Shown in pieces: positions 8,541 to 19,535 of a stretch of 64,000 bases of DNA (position 1 is the first letter of the stretch; the number at the start of each line of letters is the position of its first letter). The notes under the pieces are model-generated. The model searched no databases. It was not told the DNA's origin and was given only the letters and a program-made list of their open reading frames with translations. A program made the position numbers and the translations under genes. Source of the DNA: Anaerovibrio lipolyticus (GTDB lineage Bacteria > Bacillota > Negativicutes > Selenomonadales > Selenomonadaceae). The stretch is from NCBI RefSeq assembly GCF_021531495.1, contig NZ_JADYTY010000001.1:274837-338836 (forward strand), written 5' to 3'.

Positions 8541-9041
8541 TCAGCCCTTGGCCTTGATATAATTAATCAACCCGCCGGCCTTGGCAATATCCTGTACAAA
8601 GCCTGGCAATGGCTGAGCGTGGAATACATCACCAGTGGTAAGATTCTCAATCACACCAGTGGAAGTATCCACCCGCAGCTTGTCTCCATGATGAATTTTC
8701 TCCACATCATCGCCGATTTCCAGCAGTGGCAAACCGATATTAATGCCGTTACGGTAGAAGATACGGGCAAAATCTGCTGCAATTACCACAGGCACACCAG
8801 AAGCCTTGATAGCTACAGGGGCATGTTCGCGGGAGGAGCCACAGCCAAAGTTCTTGCCACCTACCAGAATATCCCCCTCTACCACATTGGCAGCAAAAGG
8901 AGCCTCCTGATGCTCATCGCTATCCTCCATGCAATGAGCAGCCAAATCCTTGGGATCAAAGGAGTTCAGATAGCGGGCAGGAATAATTACATCTGTATCA
9001 ATATTGTCGCCGTAGCGCCAAACCTTTCCTTCTAAGCTCAT
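8541..9041 (-). CDS. leuD: 3-isopropylmalate dehydratase small subunit
   Basis: A 166-residue swivel subunit of isopropylmalate isomerase in leucine synthesis. Diagnostic segments are [15 protein letters not shown] near the N-terminus and [15 protein letters not shown] (about residues 61-75). The short length is typical of the LeuD type that pairs with ~420-residue LeuC. Its ATG lies one base after the leuC stop, with GAGGAGGT as ribosome site, so it is translated with leuC. Confidence 0.93.
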   Translation of the reverse strand: MSLEGKVWRYGDNIDTDVIIPARYLNSFDPKDLAAHCMEDSDEHQEAPFAANVVEGDILVGGKNFGCGSSREHAPVAIKASGVPVVIAADFARIFYRNGINIGLPLLEIGDDVEKIHHGDKLRVDTSTGVIENLTTGDVFHAQPLPGFVQDIAKAGGLINYIKAKG

Positions 9042-9042
9042 C

Positions 9043-10302
9043 TTAATTTACCTCCTCTGGAACTGCGATATAACCGAGAATTGCACTGGCAGCTGCCACA
9101 TATGGGCCAGCCAGATATACCTCGGAGTCAACATGGCCCATACGGCCACGGAAATTACGATTGGTGGTGGAAACAGCCTTCTCCCCTGCTGCCATAATAC
9201 CCATATGGGCACCAAGACATGGTCCGCAGGTTGGAGTGCTGACAGCTGCGCCAGCATTAATAAAGATATCTACCAGTCCCTCATGAACAGCATCCAAATA
9301 AACCTGCTGGGAACCTGGAATTACAATACAGCGTACATCTGGATGTACACTATGGCCCTTCAACACCTCTGCAGCCTGACGGAGATCCTCCAGACGTCCA
9401 TTGGTACAGGAACCAATTACCACCTGATCTATCTTTATCTTGTCAATCTCAGACACTGGATGAGTGTTGCCAGGCAGATGTGGGAAAGCCACCACTGGTG
9501 TCAGCTTGGAAAGATCTATCTCGATTACCTTTTCATAGCTGGCATCCTCATCAGGAGCTACAGCCTCATATGGCTGCTGCACTCTGCCCTCTACATATTC
9601 CTTGGTAATTTCATCAAATGGGAAAATACCATTCTTGCCACCGGCCTCAATGGCCATATTGCTTATTGTAAGACGGTCTGTCATAGTCAGCTCAGCTACA
9701 CCCTCACCAGCAAATTCAATTGCCTTGTAGAGTGCACCATCTACGCCAATCATGCCAATCAGAGTCAGAATGACATCCTTACCACAGATGTACTTTGGCT
9801 TTTTGCCAGTAAGTACAACCTTGATAGCCTTTGGCACCTTGAACCAAGCCTGACCAGTAGCCATAGCCACCCCTAGGTCAGTGGAACCAACACCAGTAGA
9901 AAAACCGTTAACTGCGCCATAGGTACAGGTATGGGAATCTGCACCTATGGTAAGCATACCAGGGCCTACAATACCCTTTTCTGGCAAAATAACATGCTCG
10001 ATACCTACCCGGCCAATTTCAAAGTAATTCTTAATCTGATGCTTCTTGGCAAATTCCCGCACAGTCTTGGCCAGACCTGCTGCCTTAATATCCTTGTTAG
10101 GAGTAAAATGATCTGGCACCAGCGCAATCTTAGTATTATCAAATACTGGACGACCGATTTTCTCAAACTCCTTGATAGCAGGAGGAGCAGTTACATCATT
10201 GGCTAATACCATATCCAGCTGGCAGAAAATAAGCTGTCCAGCAGTTACAGAATCCAAACCAGCATGCTTGGCCAGGATTTTTTCTGTCATATTCATTCCC
10301 AT
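9043..10302 (-). CDS. leuC: 3-isopropylmalate dehydratase large subunit
   Basis: A 419-residue aconitase-family subunit converting 2- to 3-isopropylmalate. 4Fe-4S ligands lie in GSCTNGR (about residue 297) and the later [22 protein letters not shown] holds the third cysteine. Length matches the short archaeal/Firmicutes LeuC class. ATG at 10302 is preferred (GAGGTG six bases upstream) over the GTG at 10311 that overlaps the ribosome site. A strong palindrome separates it from ilvC upstream. leuA and leuB are not in the window. Confidence 0.93.
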   Translation of the reverse strand: MGMNMTEKILAKHAGLDSVTAGQLIFCQLDMVLANDVTAPPAIKEFEKIGRPVFDNTKIALVPDHFTPNKDIKAAGLAKTVREFAKKHQIKNYFEIGRVGIEHVILPEKGIVGPGMLTIGADSHTCTYGAVNGFSTGVGSTDLGVAMATGQAWFKVPKAIKVVLTGKKPKYICGKDVILTLIGMIGVDGALYKAIEFAGEGVAELTMTDRLTISNMAIEAGGKNGIFPFDEITKEYVEGRVQQPYEAVAPDEDASYEKVIEIDLSKLTPVVAFPHLPGNTHPVSEIDKIKIDQVVIGSCTNGRLEDLRQAAEVLKGHSVHPDVRCIVIPGSQQVYLDAVHEGLVDIFINAGAAVSTPTCGPCLGAHMGIMAAGEKAVSTTNRNFRGRMGHVDSEVYLAGPYVAAASAILGYIAVPEEVN

Positions 10303-10328
10303 TACATACACCTCGTCATTATGCTACA

Positions 10329-10361
10329 AATAGGCTTATGCCACTATAGCATAAGCCTATT
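10329..10361. repeat. Perfect 13-bp inverted repeat between ilvC and leuC
   Basis: Arms 10329-10341 (AATAGGCTTATGC) and 10349-10361 pair perfectly around a 7-base loop. No T-run follows on either strand, so it is not a standard terminator. It could be an mRNA-processing or stability element, a protein-binding site, or a leaky terminator within the ilvN-ilvC-leuC-leuD operon. Confidence 0.7.
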
Positions 10362-10390
10362 CGCTAAATTTCTAGTTTAATTTGCTTGGA

Positions 10391-11918
<1,528 letters not shown>

Positions 11919-11982
11919 GAAAATCCCTCCTATACCATCTGCTCAAGAATTTTGTCTAACAAGTTTTCGTTGAGCTTTGTCT

Positions 11983-12011
11983 ATTATCACTCATTCCTAG
12001 CAATTTGTCAA
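11983..12011 (-). promoter_or_regulatory. ilvN operon promoter
   Basis: Minus-strand TTGACA (12006-12011), 17-base spacer, GATAAT (11983-11988). The predicted leader is only ~58 bases, too short for a T-box. The rest of 12012-12183 is AT-rich; a weak 7-bp hairpin at 12146-12167 follows the CYTH gene, and no other feature was seen. Confidence 0.8.
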
Positions 12012-12183
12012 CCTTTTCTGTAAAGAAATATTACACCTTGTATTTTCTGATTGGATTTTCGTCTTTTATTAATCCACAAAACCCTATTTTTGAGTTTTTT
12101 TCCACTAGGAAATTACATTATTCCACATATATAAAACTTTTATATTTACACTCCAATAAAAGTGTAACAACTCTAACATTGTC

Positions 12184-12654
12184 CTACCAATTTTTGTAAG
12201 GTAGCTTTATCAGGCTGGAATTGTAATACCTAGCTTCCCCAGAAACCTCCCGGTCAATCCAAATAGGCAAAGCCAGAGCCGTATCCTCTGAGGGAAGCTC
12301 TGCCTCTGCCACAGCCAGCCCTTCATTATCTCCAGCAAATATATCTATCTCCCAAAGCTGCTGTCCATGCTGCTCCAGATAACGAGTCTTTTCCACCAAA
12401 GGATGGAGACACAATTCCTCTAACATTTGACTGGCTTCCTCATAGGGAATTTCATATTCCAGCTCTGTACGGGATATGCCCTGATTTTTTCCCTTTATGG
12501 TAAGATATCCCTTAGCACCTTTAGTACGCACCCGTACCGTCCGCTCAGGATCTAGAGAAAGATAGCCCTGACGAATCTCCATCCCTGGACTTTGAGGCTG
12601 CCACAGCTCCCTTTTAATGAGAAACTTACGCTCTATCTCCTTGGCCACCTTCAT
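12184..12654 (-). CDS. CYTH domain protein (triphosphate tunnel enzyme)
   Basis: A 156-residue CYTH/TTM protein. The signature EIERKFLI (ExExK, residues 5-12) is at the N-terminus, followed by alternating basic and acidic strands (TVRVRTKG, YLTIKGK, ELEYEI, EIDIF) that line the tunnel binding triphosphate and metal. Bacterial relatives hydrolyse inorganic tripolyphosphate; adenylate cyclase activity is restricted to other branches. It lies 19 bases downstream of murB and is probably co-transcribed with it; no functional link is obvious. Confidence 0.87.
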   Translation of the reverse strand: MKVAKEIERKFLIKRELWQPQSPGMEIRQGYLSLDPERTVRVRTKGAKGYLTIKGKNQGISRTELEYEIPYEEASQMLEELCLHPLVEKTRYLEQHGQQLWEIDIFAGDNEGLAVAEAELPSEDTALALPIWIDREVSGEARYYNSSLIKLPYKNW

Positions 12655-12673
12655 GCCCCCTTTTAATCTTTGC

Positions 12674-13591
12674 TTATTGCTCGCCGATGATTCTAACCTC
12701 TGGGAAAAGCTTCACGCCATTTTTGGCATAAACCCTATCCTGCACCTCTTTAATAAGTTTCAATACATCTGCTGCTGTAGCATTGCCAGAATTTACCACA
12801 AAGCCTGCATGCTTGGTGGAAATCTGCGCCCCACCTACCTGCAAGCCCTTCAGGCCAGTTTCGTCAATAAGGGTGCCAGCAAAATATCCCTGAGGACGCT
12901 TGAAGGTACTGCCTGCGCTTGGCATTTCCAAAGGCTGCTTGCTTTCCCGCCGCTGGGTAAAATCATCTATCTTGGCCTGAATAGCTTCCTTGTCTCCCGA
13001 AGCCAGCTCCAAAGTAATCTCGCAAATTGCCTGTCCATTATGCTGGAAAACACTGTGACGGTAACCAAAATCCAGTTCATCCTTCTCGTAGGTAAGAATC
13101 TTGCCATTGTGGGTAACAGTCTTGACCTGCACCACAATACCTGACATATCACCATCGTAGGCACCCGCATTCATAAATACTGCTCCACCAAGACTGCCTG
13201 GTATGCCACAGGCAAATTCCATGCCTGTCAGCCCATTTTCCGCCGCAAACTGGGATACATGCTTTAAATAGGCACCTGCCCCTGCAATAATTCTATTTCC
13301 CTCACAGCGCTTGTAGCTCATAGGAGCGTGCATCTTGATAACAGCCCCACGGATTCCCTTATCCAGCACCAGTACATTGGAGCCATTGCCTAAAATAGTA
13401 TGAGGAATATCATAATTCTTTAACAGCACAAATATCTGGGAAAGCTGCTCCATATTAGCAGGGAAGAGCAAATAATCTGCCGGCCCGCCAATATTAAAGG
13501 TGGTATGCTTGCTCATAGGCTCACTAACGAAAAACTGCTCCTGCCCTAGCAAAGCACTGGCTTCTCTAATAAAATCCTGATTTAACGACAT
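12674..13591 (-). CDS. murB: UDP-N-acetylenolpyruvoylglucosamine reductase
   Basis: A 305-residue FAD enzyme making UDP-MurNAc for peptidoglycan. FAD-binding segment ILGNGSNVLVLDKGIRG (about residues 61-77), GMEFACGIPGSLGGAVFMNAGAY, and the C-terminal PSAGSTFKRP with the catalytic serine. Lack of the extra insert places it with type II MurB proteins of Firmicutes. Cytosolic. It starts a two-gene unit with the CYTH gene. Confidence 0.95.
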   Translation of the reverse strand: MSLNQDFIREASALLGQEQFFVSEPMSKHTTFNIGGPADYLLFPANMEQLSQIFVLLKNYDIPHTILGNGSNVLVLDKGIRGAVIKMHAPMSYKRCEGNRIIAGAGAYLKHVSQFAAENGLTGMEFACGIPGSLGGAVFMNAGAYDGDMSGIVVQVKTVTHNGKILTYEKDELDFGYRHSVFQHNGQAICEITLELASGDKEAIQAKIDDFTQRRESKQPLEMPSAGSTFKRPQGYFAGTLIDETGLKGLQVGGAQISTKHAGFVVNSGNATAADVLKLIKEVQDRVYAKNGVKLFPEVRIIGEQ

Positions 13592-13704
13592 ATCATCATT
13601 TCCTTATCTATAATTTCATAATAATTCACTAATACACACCTGCAAAAAAGTTGTGTCAGTACCAATAATTATACTAATATTTCATACATTTGTAAAAGGT
13701 ATTA

Positions 13705-13733
13705 TTGTTACACCTGACAAATTAATGTATAAT
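13705..13733 (+). promoter_or_regulatory. Promoter of the SGNH hydrolase gene
   Basis: TTGTTA (13705-13710), 17-base spacer, TATAAT (13728-13733), 33 bases upstream of the ATG. The region 13592-13704 is AT-rich and should also hold the divergent murB promoter, for which only a -10-like TATAAT on the minus strand was seen. Confidence 0.7.
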
Positions 13734-13765
13734 AATAAGTAATTATTTTACTGGAGTTTGTATTT

Positions 13766-15394
13766 ATGCGAAAACTTTTTATTTGTTTTTTCTCATTTTT
13801 AACTATTATTTGCTGTTTTACTATATTATGCATATTTCTCACGGAAAAAACTGACCTGCTGGGCCTGAAGAATTACCGTGTTTCTGCTAGCTTTACAGAA
13901 GAAAATGGAGATACACTGCTATCCTGGAGCCGTTATCCCTATCCCTGCTTTTATCAGGTAGATACTTATTACAAAACTACAGGTCTGGTGGAAGGAGAAC
14001 CTGAATACCACAAGGTTGCCTCAGCCTATACCATGAACGATACCTATGTGGTACCTCCTACAGCTATTCCTGCCTATTACAGGATTACGGCCTATGGCAT
14101 CTTTGGCAAGGTTTCTGATGATGAAACCTTGATTCCCAATGGGAATTACCGGGAGCCAATTCGTCCAGTTCCCATTACCAAATATCCTGCCGATAAGCCT
14201 GCCAGCTTAAAGCCATTTCTTATTTGGCACAGTATTCCTGATGGGGTGCTCTATGAGCTGGAGCTTTTATCTGGACCACCAGATACGGAAAACACCCAGA
14301 GCTTTTCTACAACAAATCATCTCTATGGCACCAGACAGGTATTTACCAATGGTCTACAGATTGATTTAACACCCTACCGTAATTTGCCAGTTGTGTACTG
14401 GCGGGTTCGTGCCCTAAACCTGCGTCACGAGCCTCTGGGAGTTTATTCCACGGCAGAACCTATCTACATGGATGGCCACAAGGCTGTTCCCAATAAGCCT
14501 GTATTGAACAAATTTGATAGAATGCCTGATTTTAGCCAGCCTATATATCCAGTGTTTACATGGATTCCTATGCTGGGGGCTGAACGCTACGAGGTGGAGC
14601 TTTTAACCAAGCCACCTACTCAGGAAAACAATACTGACCCTACCCCAGACCGCTATTGGGCCAAAACTGTGACCAACGCCTTTAGCTGCTATGATGAATA
14701 TGCCAGATATTATGCCGGCACCTACTATTGGCGGGTTCGAGGGCTGGATGCCAATGGCAATACAGTAGGGGTTTATTCCGACACCGATAGCTTTCAGGTG
14801 CCAAATCATATCACGCGGCCTTTAGTGGCTGCCTTTGGAGACAGTATTACCCACGGTGGCGGTGCAGTTTCCTTTTCCCCAGCCAGTCTGGAGTACAGCT
14901 ACACCACCTATATGGATGAACCCTGTATCAATCTAGGTCGCAGCGGAGATACCTCCACCACTACCTTGGCCAGATTCGATAGGGATGTCCTGCCGCTAAG
15001 GCCTAAAAATCTCTTGATTATGACTGGCTCCAACAGTCTGAGAGCTACCCATATCACCGGTCAGATGGTTATCAATGATCTAAAGCAGATTGTAAAAAAA
15101 TGTCAGGACAATGATATTCGGCCTATTCTTATGACCTTGCCTCCTATCAATCCTGATAATATCATGCTGGCCTTCCACACGCCAACAGATCCTAATTGGC
15201 GCAACAAACTGGAGAAAATTAATCGTTATATTCGCCAGCAAGAATACTATATTGATTTGGAGCCTTATTTTTATGACAGCACCCATACCATTATGGCACC
15301 AGAGTGGGCCAATGATGGCTTACATGCTGATATTCGTGGCAAAATGGTTATAGGGGAAGTTATTAATATGCATAAGGATTTATTTAAGAATTAA
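13766..15394 (+). CDS. Exported SGNH/GDSL hydrolase with two Fn3-like repeats
   Basis: A 542-residue protein with an N-terminal hydrophobic signal or anchor (residues 5-27). Three beta-rich modules follow; two are clearly repeated, each ending in a YWRVRALN / YWRVRGLD motif followed by GVYS (about residues 212 and 325). The C-terminal ~190 residues are an SGNH esterase: AFGDSITHGG (block I serine), INLGRSGDT (glycine), TGSNS (asparagine) and NDGLHAD (Asp-His). Likely removes acyl groups from cell-surface or extracellular polysaccharide; the substrate is not readable. Plus-strand single gene with its own promoter and terminator. Confidence 0.85.
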   Translation: MRKLFICFFSFLTIICCFTILCIFLTEKTDLLGLKNYRVSASFTEENGDTLLSWSRYPYPCFYQVDTYYKTTGLVEGEPEYHKVASAYTMNDTYVVPPTAIPAYYRITAYGIFGKVSDDETLIPNGNYREPIRPVPITKYPADKPASLKPFLIWHSIPDGVLYELELLSGPPDTENTQSFSTTNHLYGTRQVFTNGLQIDLTPYRNLPVVYWRVRALNLRHEPLGVYSTAEPIYMDGHKAVPNKPVLNKFDRMPDFSQPIYPVFTWIPMLGAERYEVELLTKPPTQENNTDPTPDRYWAKTVTNAFSCYDEYARYYAGTYYWRVRGLDANGNTVGVYSDTDSFQVPNHITRPLVAAFGDSITHGGGAVSFSPASLEYSYTTYMDEPCINLGRSGDTSTTTLARFDRDVLPLRPKNLLIMTGSNSLRATHITGQMVINDLKQIVKKCQDNDIRPILMTLPPINPDNIMLAFHTPTDPNWRNKLEKINRYIRQQEYYIDLEPYFYDSTHTIMAPEWANDGLHADIRGKMVIGEVINMHKDLFKN

Positions 15395-15440
15395 AAAAGA
15401 CTCATGGGATGCCCTATACGGCATTTCATGAGTCTTTTTT
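15394..15440. terminator. Bidirectional terminator after the SGNH gene and ahbB
   Basis: AAAAAAGACTCATG and the complementary CATGAGTCTTTTTT flank an inner GATGCC/GGCATT stem around 15406-15425. U-runs exist in both directions, so it serves both convergent genes. Confidence 0.9.
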
Positions 15441-15451
15441 GCTGTGGAAAT

Positions 15452-15922
15452 TTATACAAAGTATTTCATGGATGTTTTTTTCCATTCCCGGCCAGTATAT
15501 AACAGCTCATACTGGCTGATACCAGTTTCCTTGGCCAAATCCTGAGCAATTTGCTGACAGTCCTCCCGGCTGGTGCCATGTATCATGGTATAGAAATTAT
15601 AGGGCCAATCTGGCATGACATTTCTATCATAGCAATGGGTTACGGCCATATGGCTGCACATTATCTCAGCCACCTGATCCATCCGTTCCTCCGGCACCAC
15701 CCAGACACCCAAGGCATTGGCTCTAAAGCCTACCTCTCTATGTCTGAGCACAGCCCCCATCTTGCGCAGGGCACCATCCTCCTTCATAAGCCTCAGCCTG
15801 GCCAAGACTTCCTCCTCTGTACTGTCGATTTCCTCAGCAATCAGCTTAAAGGGCTCTGCCACCAGAGGCAGTTCGTCCTGCATGGCTCTGACGATTTTTT
15901 TATCCAGCTCTGTTATTTCCAT
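15452..15922 (-). CDS. ahbB: Siroheme decarboxylase subunit AhbB
   Basis: A 156-residue protein of the NirDLGH/AhbAB family: an Lrp/AsnC-like helix-turn-helix at the N-terminus and a RAM-like ligand-binding domain. With AhbA it decarboxylates siroheme to didecarboxysiroheme, the branch to heme b or d1. AhbB hallmarks are KMGAVLRHREVGF, CYDRN, WPYNFYTMIHG and the terminal REWKKTSMKYF. Despite the HTH it is an enzyme subunit rather than a repressor, by analogy with characterised homologues. Paired with ahbA, 64 bases apart. Confidence 0.87.
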   Translation of the reverse strand: MEITELDKKIVRAMQDELPLVAEPFKLIAEEIDSTEEEVLARLRLMKEDGALRKMGAVLRHREVGFRANALGVWVVPEERMDQVAEIMCSHMAVTHCYDRNVMPDWPYNFYTMIHGTSREDCQQIAQDLAKETGISQYELLYTGREWKKTSMKYFV

Positions 15923-15986
15923 CTTCTACCTCTATTTCAGAATATTATTTATTACTATCCCCAAGCCTTTGCCATAGGGCCAAAAC

Positions 15987-16445
15987 CTAACGCAGATTAA
16001 ACTGCACATTAATTTTGTATTTGCGACGGGCACTTAAATCCATGGCATCCTCTACTCCCGGCAGCTGCCGTATCTGAGTCAGAATATCCTGTCTTAATCT
16101 TTCATTAGGGGTAATCAAAGTAAACCAGAGATTATACCGCCCTTCCCGTTGATAATTATGGGTAATCCCCGGAAACTGATTGATAAAGATGGCGGTTTCC
16201 TCCATAAGCTCAGGCTTTACCCGCAGAGCCACCAAGGTTCCCTGATAGCCCAGCTTATCCGAATTGAAGAAGGCTCCTATCTTGCGAATATAACCTCCTG
16301 CCTTCAGCTGCTGGAGACGGCTGATAACCTGCTCCTCACTAAGGCCCAACTGCTTCCCTATAAGCTGAAAGGGCCTTGGCTCCAACTGCAAGTTTCCCTG
16401 CAGCAGATTCAAAATTTCTTTATCCAACTTTGTTAGCTTCATCAT
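15987..16445 (-). CDS. ahbA: Siroheme decarboxylase subunit AhbA
   Basis: A 152-residue partner of AhbB, with the same Lrp-like fold. KIGAFFNSDKLGYQGTLVA and HNYQREGRYNLWFTLI are the AhbA counterparts of the AhbB heme-binding segments; the C-terminus RRKYKINVQF matches the family. The pair implies the siroheme-dependent alternative heme route, although no siroheme or AhbC/D gene is in the window. It follows ysxC by five bases, within the clpX-lon-ysxC run of genes. Confidence 0.85.
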   Translation of the reverse strand: MMKLTKLDKEILNLLQGNLQLEPRPFQLIGKQLGLSEEQVISRLQQLKAGGYIRKIGAFFNSDKLGYQGTLVALRVKPELMEETAIFINQFPGITHNYQREGRYNLWFTLITPNERLRQDILTQIRQLPGVEDAMDLSARRKYKINVQFNLR

Positions 16446-16450
16446 GCACC

Positions 16451-17104
16451 TTATTCCTCAGCTTCCCCTAAGCAATCAGCAATAACTTGCAAAAGCTCCT
16501 GTCGTCCTTGATTTTTCAAGGACGAATAGGGCAGCACATCCAAATCTGGAATCCCTAAGCCCCGCTTAATAGCTGCTACATTCTTGGCTACAGTATTCTT
16601 GCCAATCTTATCAGCCTTGGTGGCTATTACCAATACTGGCAGATTGTTCTCCACTAGCCAGCGGAACATTTCCACATCAGAAGCCATAGGCTCATGTCTG
16701 ACATCTATCAGCTGACAGACAAATTGAATCCTAGGGGAGGACAGAAGATATTCATTAATAAACTTGCTCCAGATTTTGCGTCGCTTTGCCCCAGTCTTGG
16801 CATAGCCATAGCCAGGCAGATCCACCAGATAAAAATCCTGTCGCTCCTCCACCTGGGGCAGTTTTGCTCCTATTTCGTAGAAGTTAATGGTCTGGGTTTT
16901 ACCAGGCTGACTGGAAACACGAGCCAGATTCTTTACTCTGGTAAGGGAGTTTATCAAGGAGGACTTCCCCACATTGGAGCGGCCAATAAAGACTATTTCT
17001 TTCCTGGGAACCTCTGGATACTGCTCCTTGCACACCGCAGAAGCCAAATAGGTGCCCTGAGTAATAATAACCTCCTGAGAGGCATCCTTCGTCAGTTCTC
17101 CCAT
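16451..17104 (-). CDS. ysxC: Ribosome biogenesis GTPase YsxC/EngB
   Basis: A 217-residue TRAFAC GTPase needed for large-subunit assembly. G1 GRSNVGKSSLIN (about 41-52), G2 region GKTQTINFY, G3 DLPGYGYAK, G4 ATKADK. Starts one base after the lon stop, an arrangement (lon-ysxC) common in Firmicutes. Soluble, cytoplasmic. Confidence 0.94.
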   Translation of the reverse strand: MGELTKDASQEVIITQGTYLASAVCKEQYPEVPRKEIVFIGRSNVGKSSLINSLTRVKNLARVSSQPGKTQTINFYEIGAKLPQVEERQDFYLVDLPGYGYAKTGAKRRKIWSKFINEYLLSSPRIQFVCQLIDVRHEPMASDVEMFRWLVENNLPVLVIATKADKIGKNTVAKNVAAIKRGLGIPDLDVLPYSSLKNQGRQELLQVIADCLGEAEE

Positions 17105-17105
17105 T

Positions 17106-19442
17106 TTACTCCTTTCCTGCTGGCAATAGAGCCTTTGTCAATACCTGATCCATTTGCTCCACCGGCACAAACTCCAGCTTTTCTCGGACATTCTCTGGAA
17201 TATCCTCAATATCCCGCTTATTTTCCATAGGCAGAATAATGGTCTTTATACCCTCCCGATAAGCAGCCAATACCTTCTCCTTAAGGCCTCCAATAGGCAG
17301 TACATTACCTCGAATGGTAATCTCACCTGTCATAGCCACATCACTGCGAACCTTTCGGCCGGTTAGGCCGGATACCATAGCCGTAGCCATAGTTATACCA
17401 GCAGATGGACCATCCTTTGGTACTGCTCCCTCAGGAAAATGTACATGGATATCCTGCTTCTCGTAGAAATCCTCTTTCAAGCCCAGTTGGCTCTGACGAC
17501 TGCGAATATAGGAAAGGGCTGCCTGAGCAGATTCCTTCATTACATCCCCAAGCTTGCCAGTTAGAATCAACTGTCCTTTGCCTGGGAAAATATTTACCTC
17601 TGTAGGAAGAATATCCCCTCCTACCTGAGTCCAGGCCATGCCAGTGCACAATCCAACCTCTGGCTTTCGCAGAGATTTCTTGTGAGGGAATTTTGCCTTG
17701 CCTAGAATATCTGTAAGGTTCTTGGTGCTGACATAAACAGACTCCTCTTCTCCCTCTACAATCTTTCTGGCTGCCTTACGGCAAAGATGGCCAATTACCC
17801 GCTCCAGCTCACGAACGCCAGACTCTCTGGTATATTCATCAATAAGCTGCTGCAGGACACCAGCCCCCAGACGTATCTGCTTGCCAGACAAACCATTTTT
17901 GCTGCGCTGTCTAGGCAGAAGATACCGCTTGGCGATCTCCAGCTTTTCCTGCTGGGTATAACTGGAAAGGGTGATGACCTCCATACGGTCCAACAATGGT
18001 CTTGGAATCCCGCCTAAATCATTAGCGGTCACAATCCACAGTACCTTTGACAAATCAAAAGGCAATTCAATATAGTGATCACTAAAGGTATTATTCTGAG
18101 CTGGATCCAGCACCTCCAACAGAGCAGAGGTAGGATCTCCCTTGTAATCACTGCCCATCTTGTCCACCTCATCCAGGAGGAAAACAGGATTGCAGGTACC
18201 GGTTTTCTTAAGAGCTTCCAAGATGCGGCCCGGCATAGCTCCTACATAGGTACGACGATGACCGCGAATTTCCGCCTCATCCCGTACACCACCTAGAGAA
18301 GCTCTGGCAAATTTCCGTCCCAAAGCTCTAGCCACAGAACCAGCCAAAGAGGTTTTACCTACTCCCGGCGGACCTACCAAACATAGAATAGGTGCATTCT
18401 GTCCCTCTGTCAGCTGACGCACAGCCAAATACTCCAGAATACGCTCCTTTACTTTCTCCAGACCATAGTGATCCTTGTTTAGAACCTGCTGAGCACTCTT
18501 AATATCATTAATGTCCTTGGACTCAATTTCCCAAGGCAGGCTCAAAAGGTTATCCACATAGGTGCTGATAACTGCAGCCTCCTGAGAGGCGCTCTGAGAG
18601 CGCTCCAGCCGCTTTAGCTCCTTATCTACAGCTTTCACCACATAGTCAGGATATTTTCCATCCTTCATGCGCTGCTGGAAATCCTCAATATCACCCTGAA
18701 TACCGTTCTGATCTCCCAGCTCCTTGTGAATGGCCTTTACTTTTTCCCGCAGATAATATTCCTTCTGAACTTTTTCTATCTGCTTCCGAACCCGGCTGCC
18801 TATCTTACGCTCTATTTCCAGAATATCCCGCTCCCGCTTGATAAAGCCGTAGAGGCATTCCAAACGAGCTTTAACATCTATGGCCTCCAGAATCCGCTGT
18901 CTATCCTCCAGCTTTAGGTTGATATGACCAGCAATCATATCTGCCAAACGACCAGCATCCTCAATAATAGACACTGACACCATAGCCTCCGCCGGTATCT
19001 TCTGGCTGGACTTTACCCACTGCTCAAATTCATGAACCACAACCCTTACCAAAGCCTCCATTTCGGTGGTTTTGACAATTGGATCTTCGTATTCACGAAT
19101 CTGAGCCTCTATAAACTGGCTTTCCTCCTGATTAACCTCAACAATCTGACCTCTATGAAGTCCCTCTACCAGTACTCGTACTGCACCGTCAGGCAGCTTT
19201 ACCAAATGCTTAATCTCTGCCACAGTACCTACATTGTAAAGATCCTTTATCTCAGGTCCCTCCACATCTGCATCCCGCTGTGCCAGCAAAAATACATGAT
19301 GCTCCTCCTGCAACATGGCCTTTTCCAGAGCAGAAATAGACGGATCTCTACCAGCATCCAGATGTACCATCATATATGGAAATACCACCATCCCCCGCAA
19401 AGGAAGAATCGGTAATGTTCGCAAAATTTCATTTTCACTCAT
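17106..19442 (-). CDS. lon: ATP-dependent protease Lon
   Basis: A 778-residue LonA protease: N-terminal substrate domain ([15 protein letters not shown]), AAA+ module with Walker [10 protein letters not shown] (about 354) and Walker [11 protein letters not shown], and C-terminal Ser-Lys protease domain with the catalytic serine in [16 protein letters not shown] at 19442 has GGAGGTGA upstream; the in-frame GTG at 19451 lies inside that site. The short gap to clpX (19443-19535) holds an imperfect hairpin (GGCG/CGTC core) that may partly terminate transcription. Confidence 0.96.
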   Translation of the reverse strand: MSENEILRTLPILPLRGMVVFPYMMVHLDAGRDPSISALEKAMLQEEHHVFLLAQRDADVEGPEIKDLYNVGTVAEIKHLVKLPDGAVRVLVEGLHRGQIVEVNQEESQFIEAQIREYEDPIVKTTEMEALVRVVVHEFEQWVKSSQKIPAEAMVSVSIIEDAGRLADMIAGHINLKLEDRQRILEAIDVKARLECLYGFIKRERDILEIERKIGSRVRKQIEKVQKEYYLREKVKAIHKELGDQNGIQGDIEDFQQRMKDGKYPDYVVKAVDKELKRLERSQSASQEAAVISTYVDNLLSLPWEIESKDINDIKSAQQVLNKDHYGLEKVKERILEYLAVRQLTEGQNAPILCLVGPPGVGKTSLAGSVARALGRKFARASLGGVRDEAEIRGHRRTYVGAMPGRILEALKKTGTCNPVFLLDEVDKMGSDYKGDPTSALLEVLDPAQNNTFSDHYIELPFDLSKVLWIVTANDLGGIPRPLLDRMEVITLSSYTQQEKLEIAKRYLLPRQRSKNGLSGKQIRLGAGVLQQLIDEYTRESGVRELERVIGHLCRKAARKIVEGEEESVYVSTKNLTDILGKAKFPHKKSLRKPEVGLCTGMAWTQVGGDILPTEVNIFPGKGQLILTGKLGDVMKESAQAALSYIRSRQSQLGLKEDFYEKQDIHVHFPEGAVPKDGPSAGITMATAMVSGLTGRKVRSDVAMTGEITIRGNVLPIGGLKEKVLAAYREGIKTIILPMENKRDIEDIPENVREKLEFVPVEQMDQVLTKALLPAGKE

Positions 19443-19535
19443 AAAATTCACCTCCGTAGAAGTTATAGGTATATATAAATATAGACGCCACCCGGAGGCA
19501 ACGCCTATATCTTTCTCATATTTTACCTGATGTAA

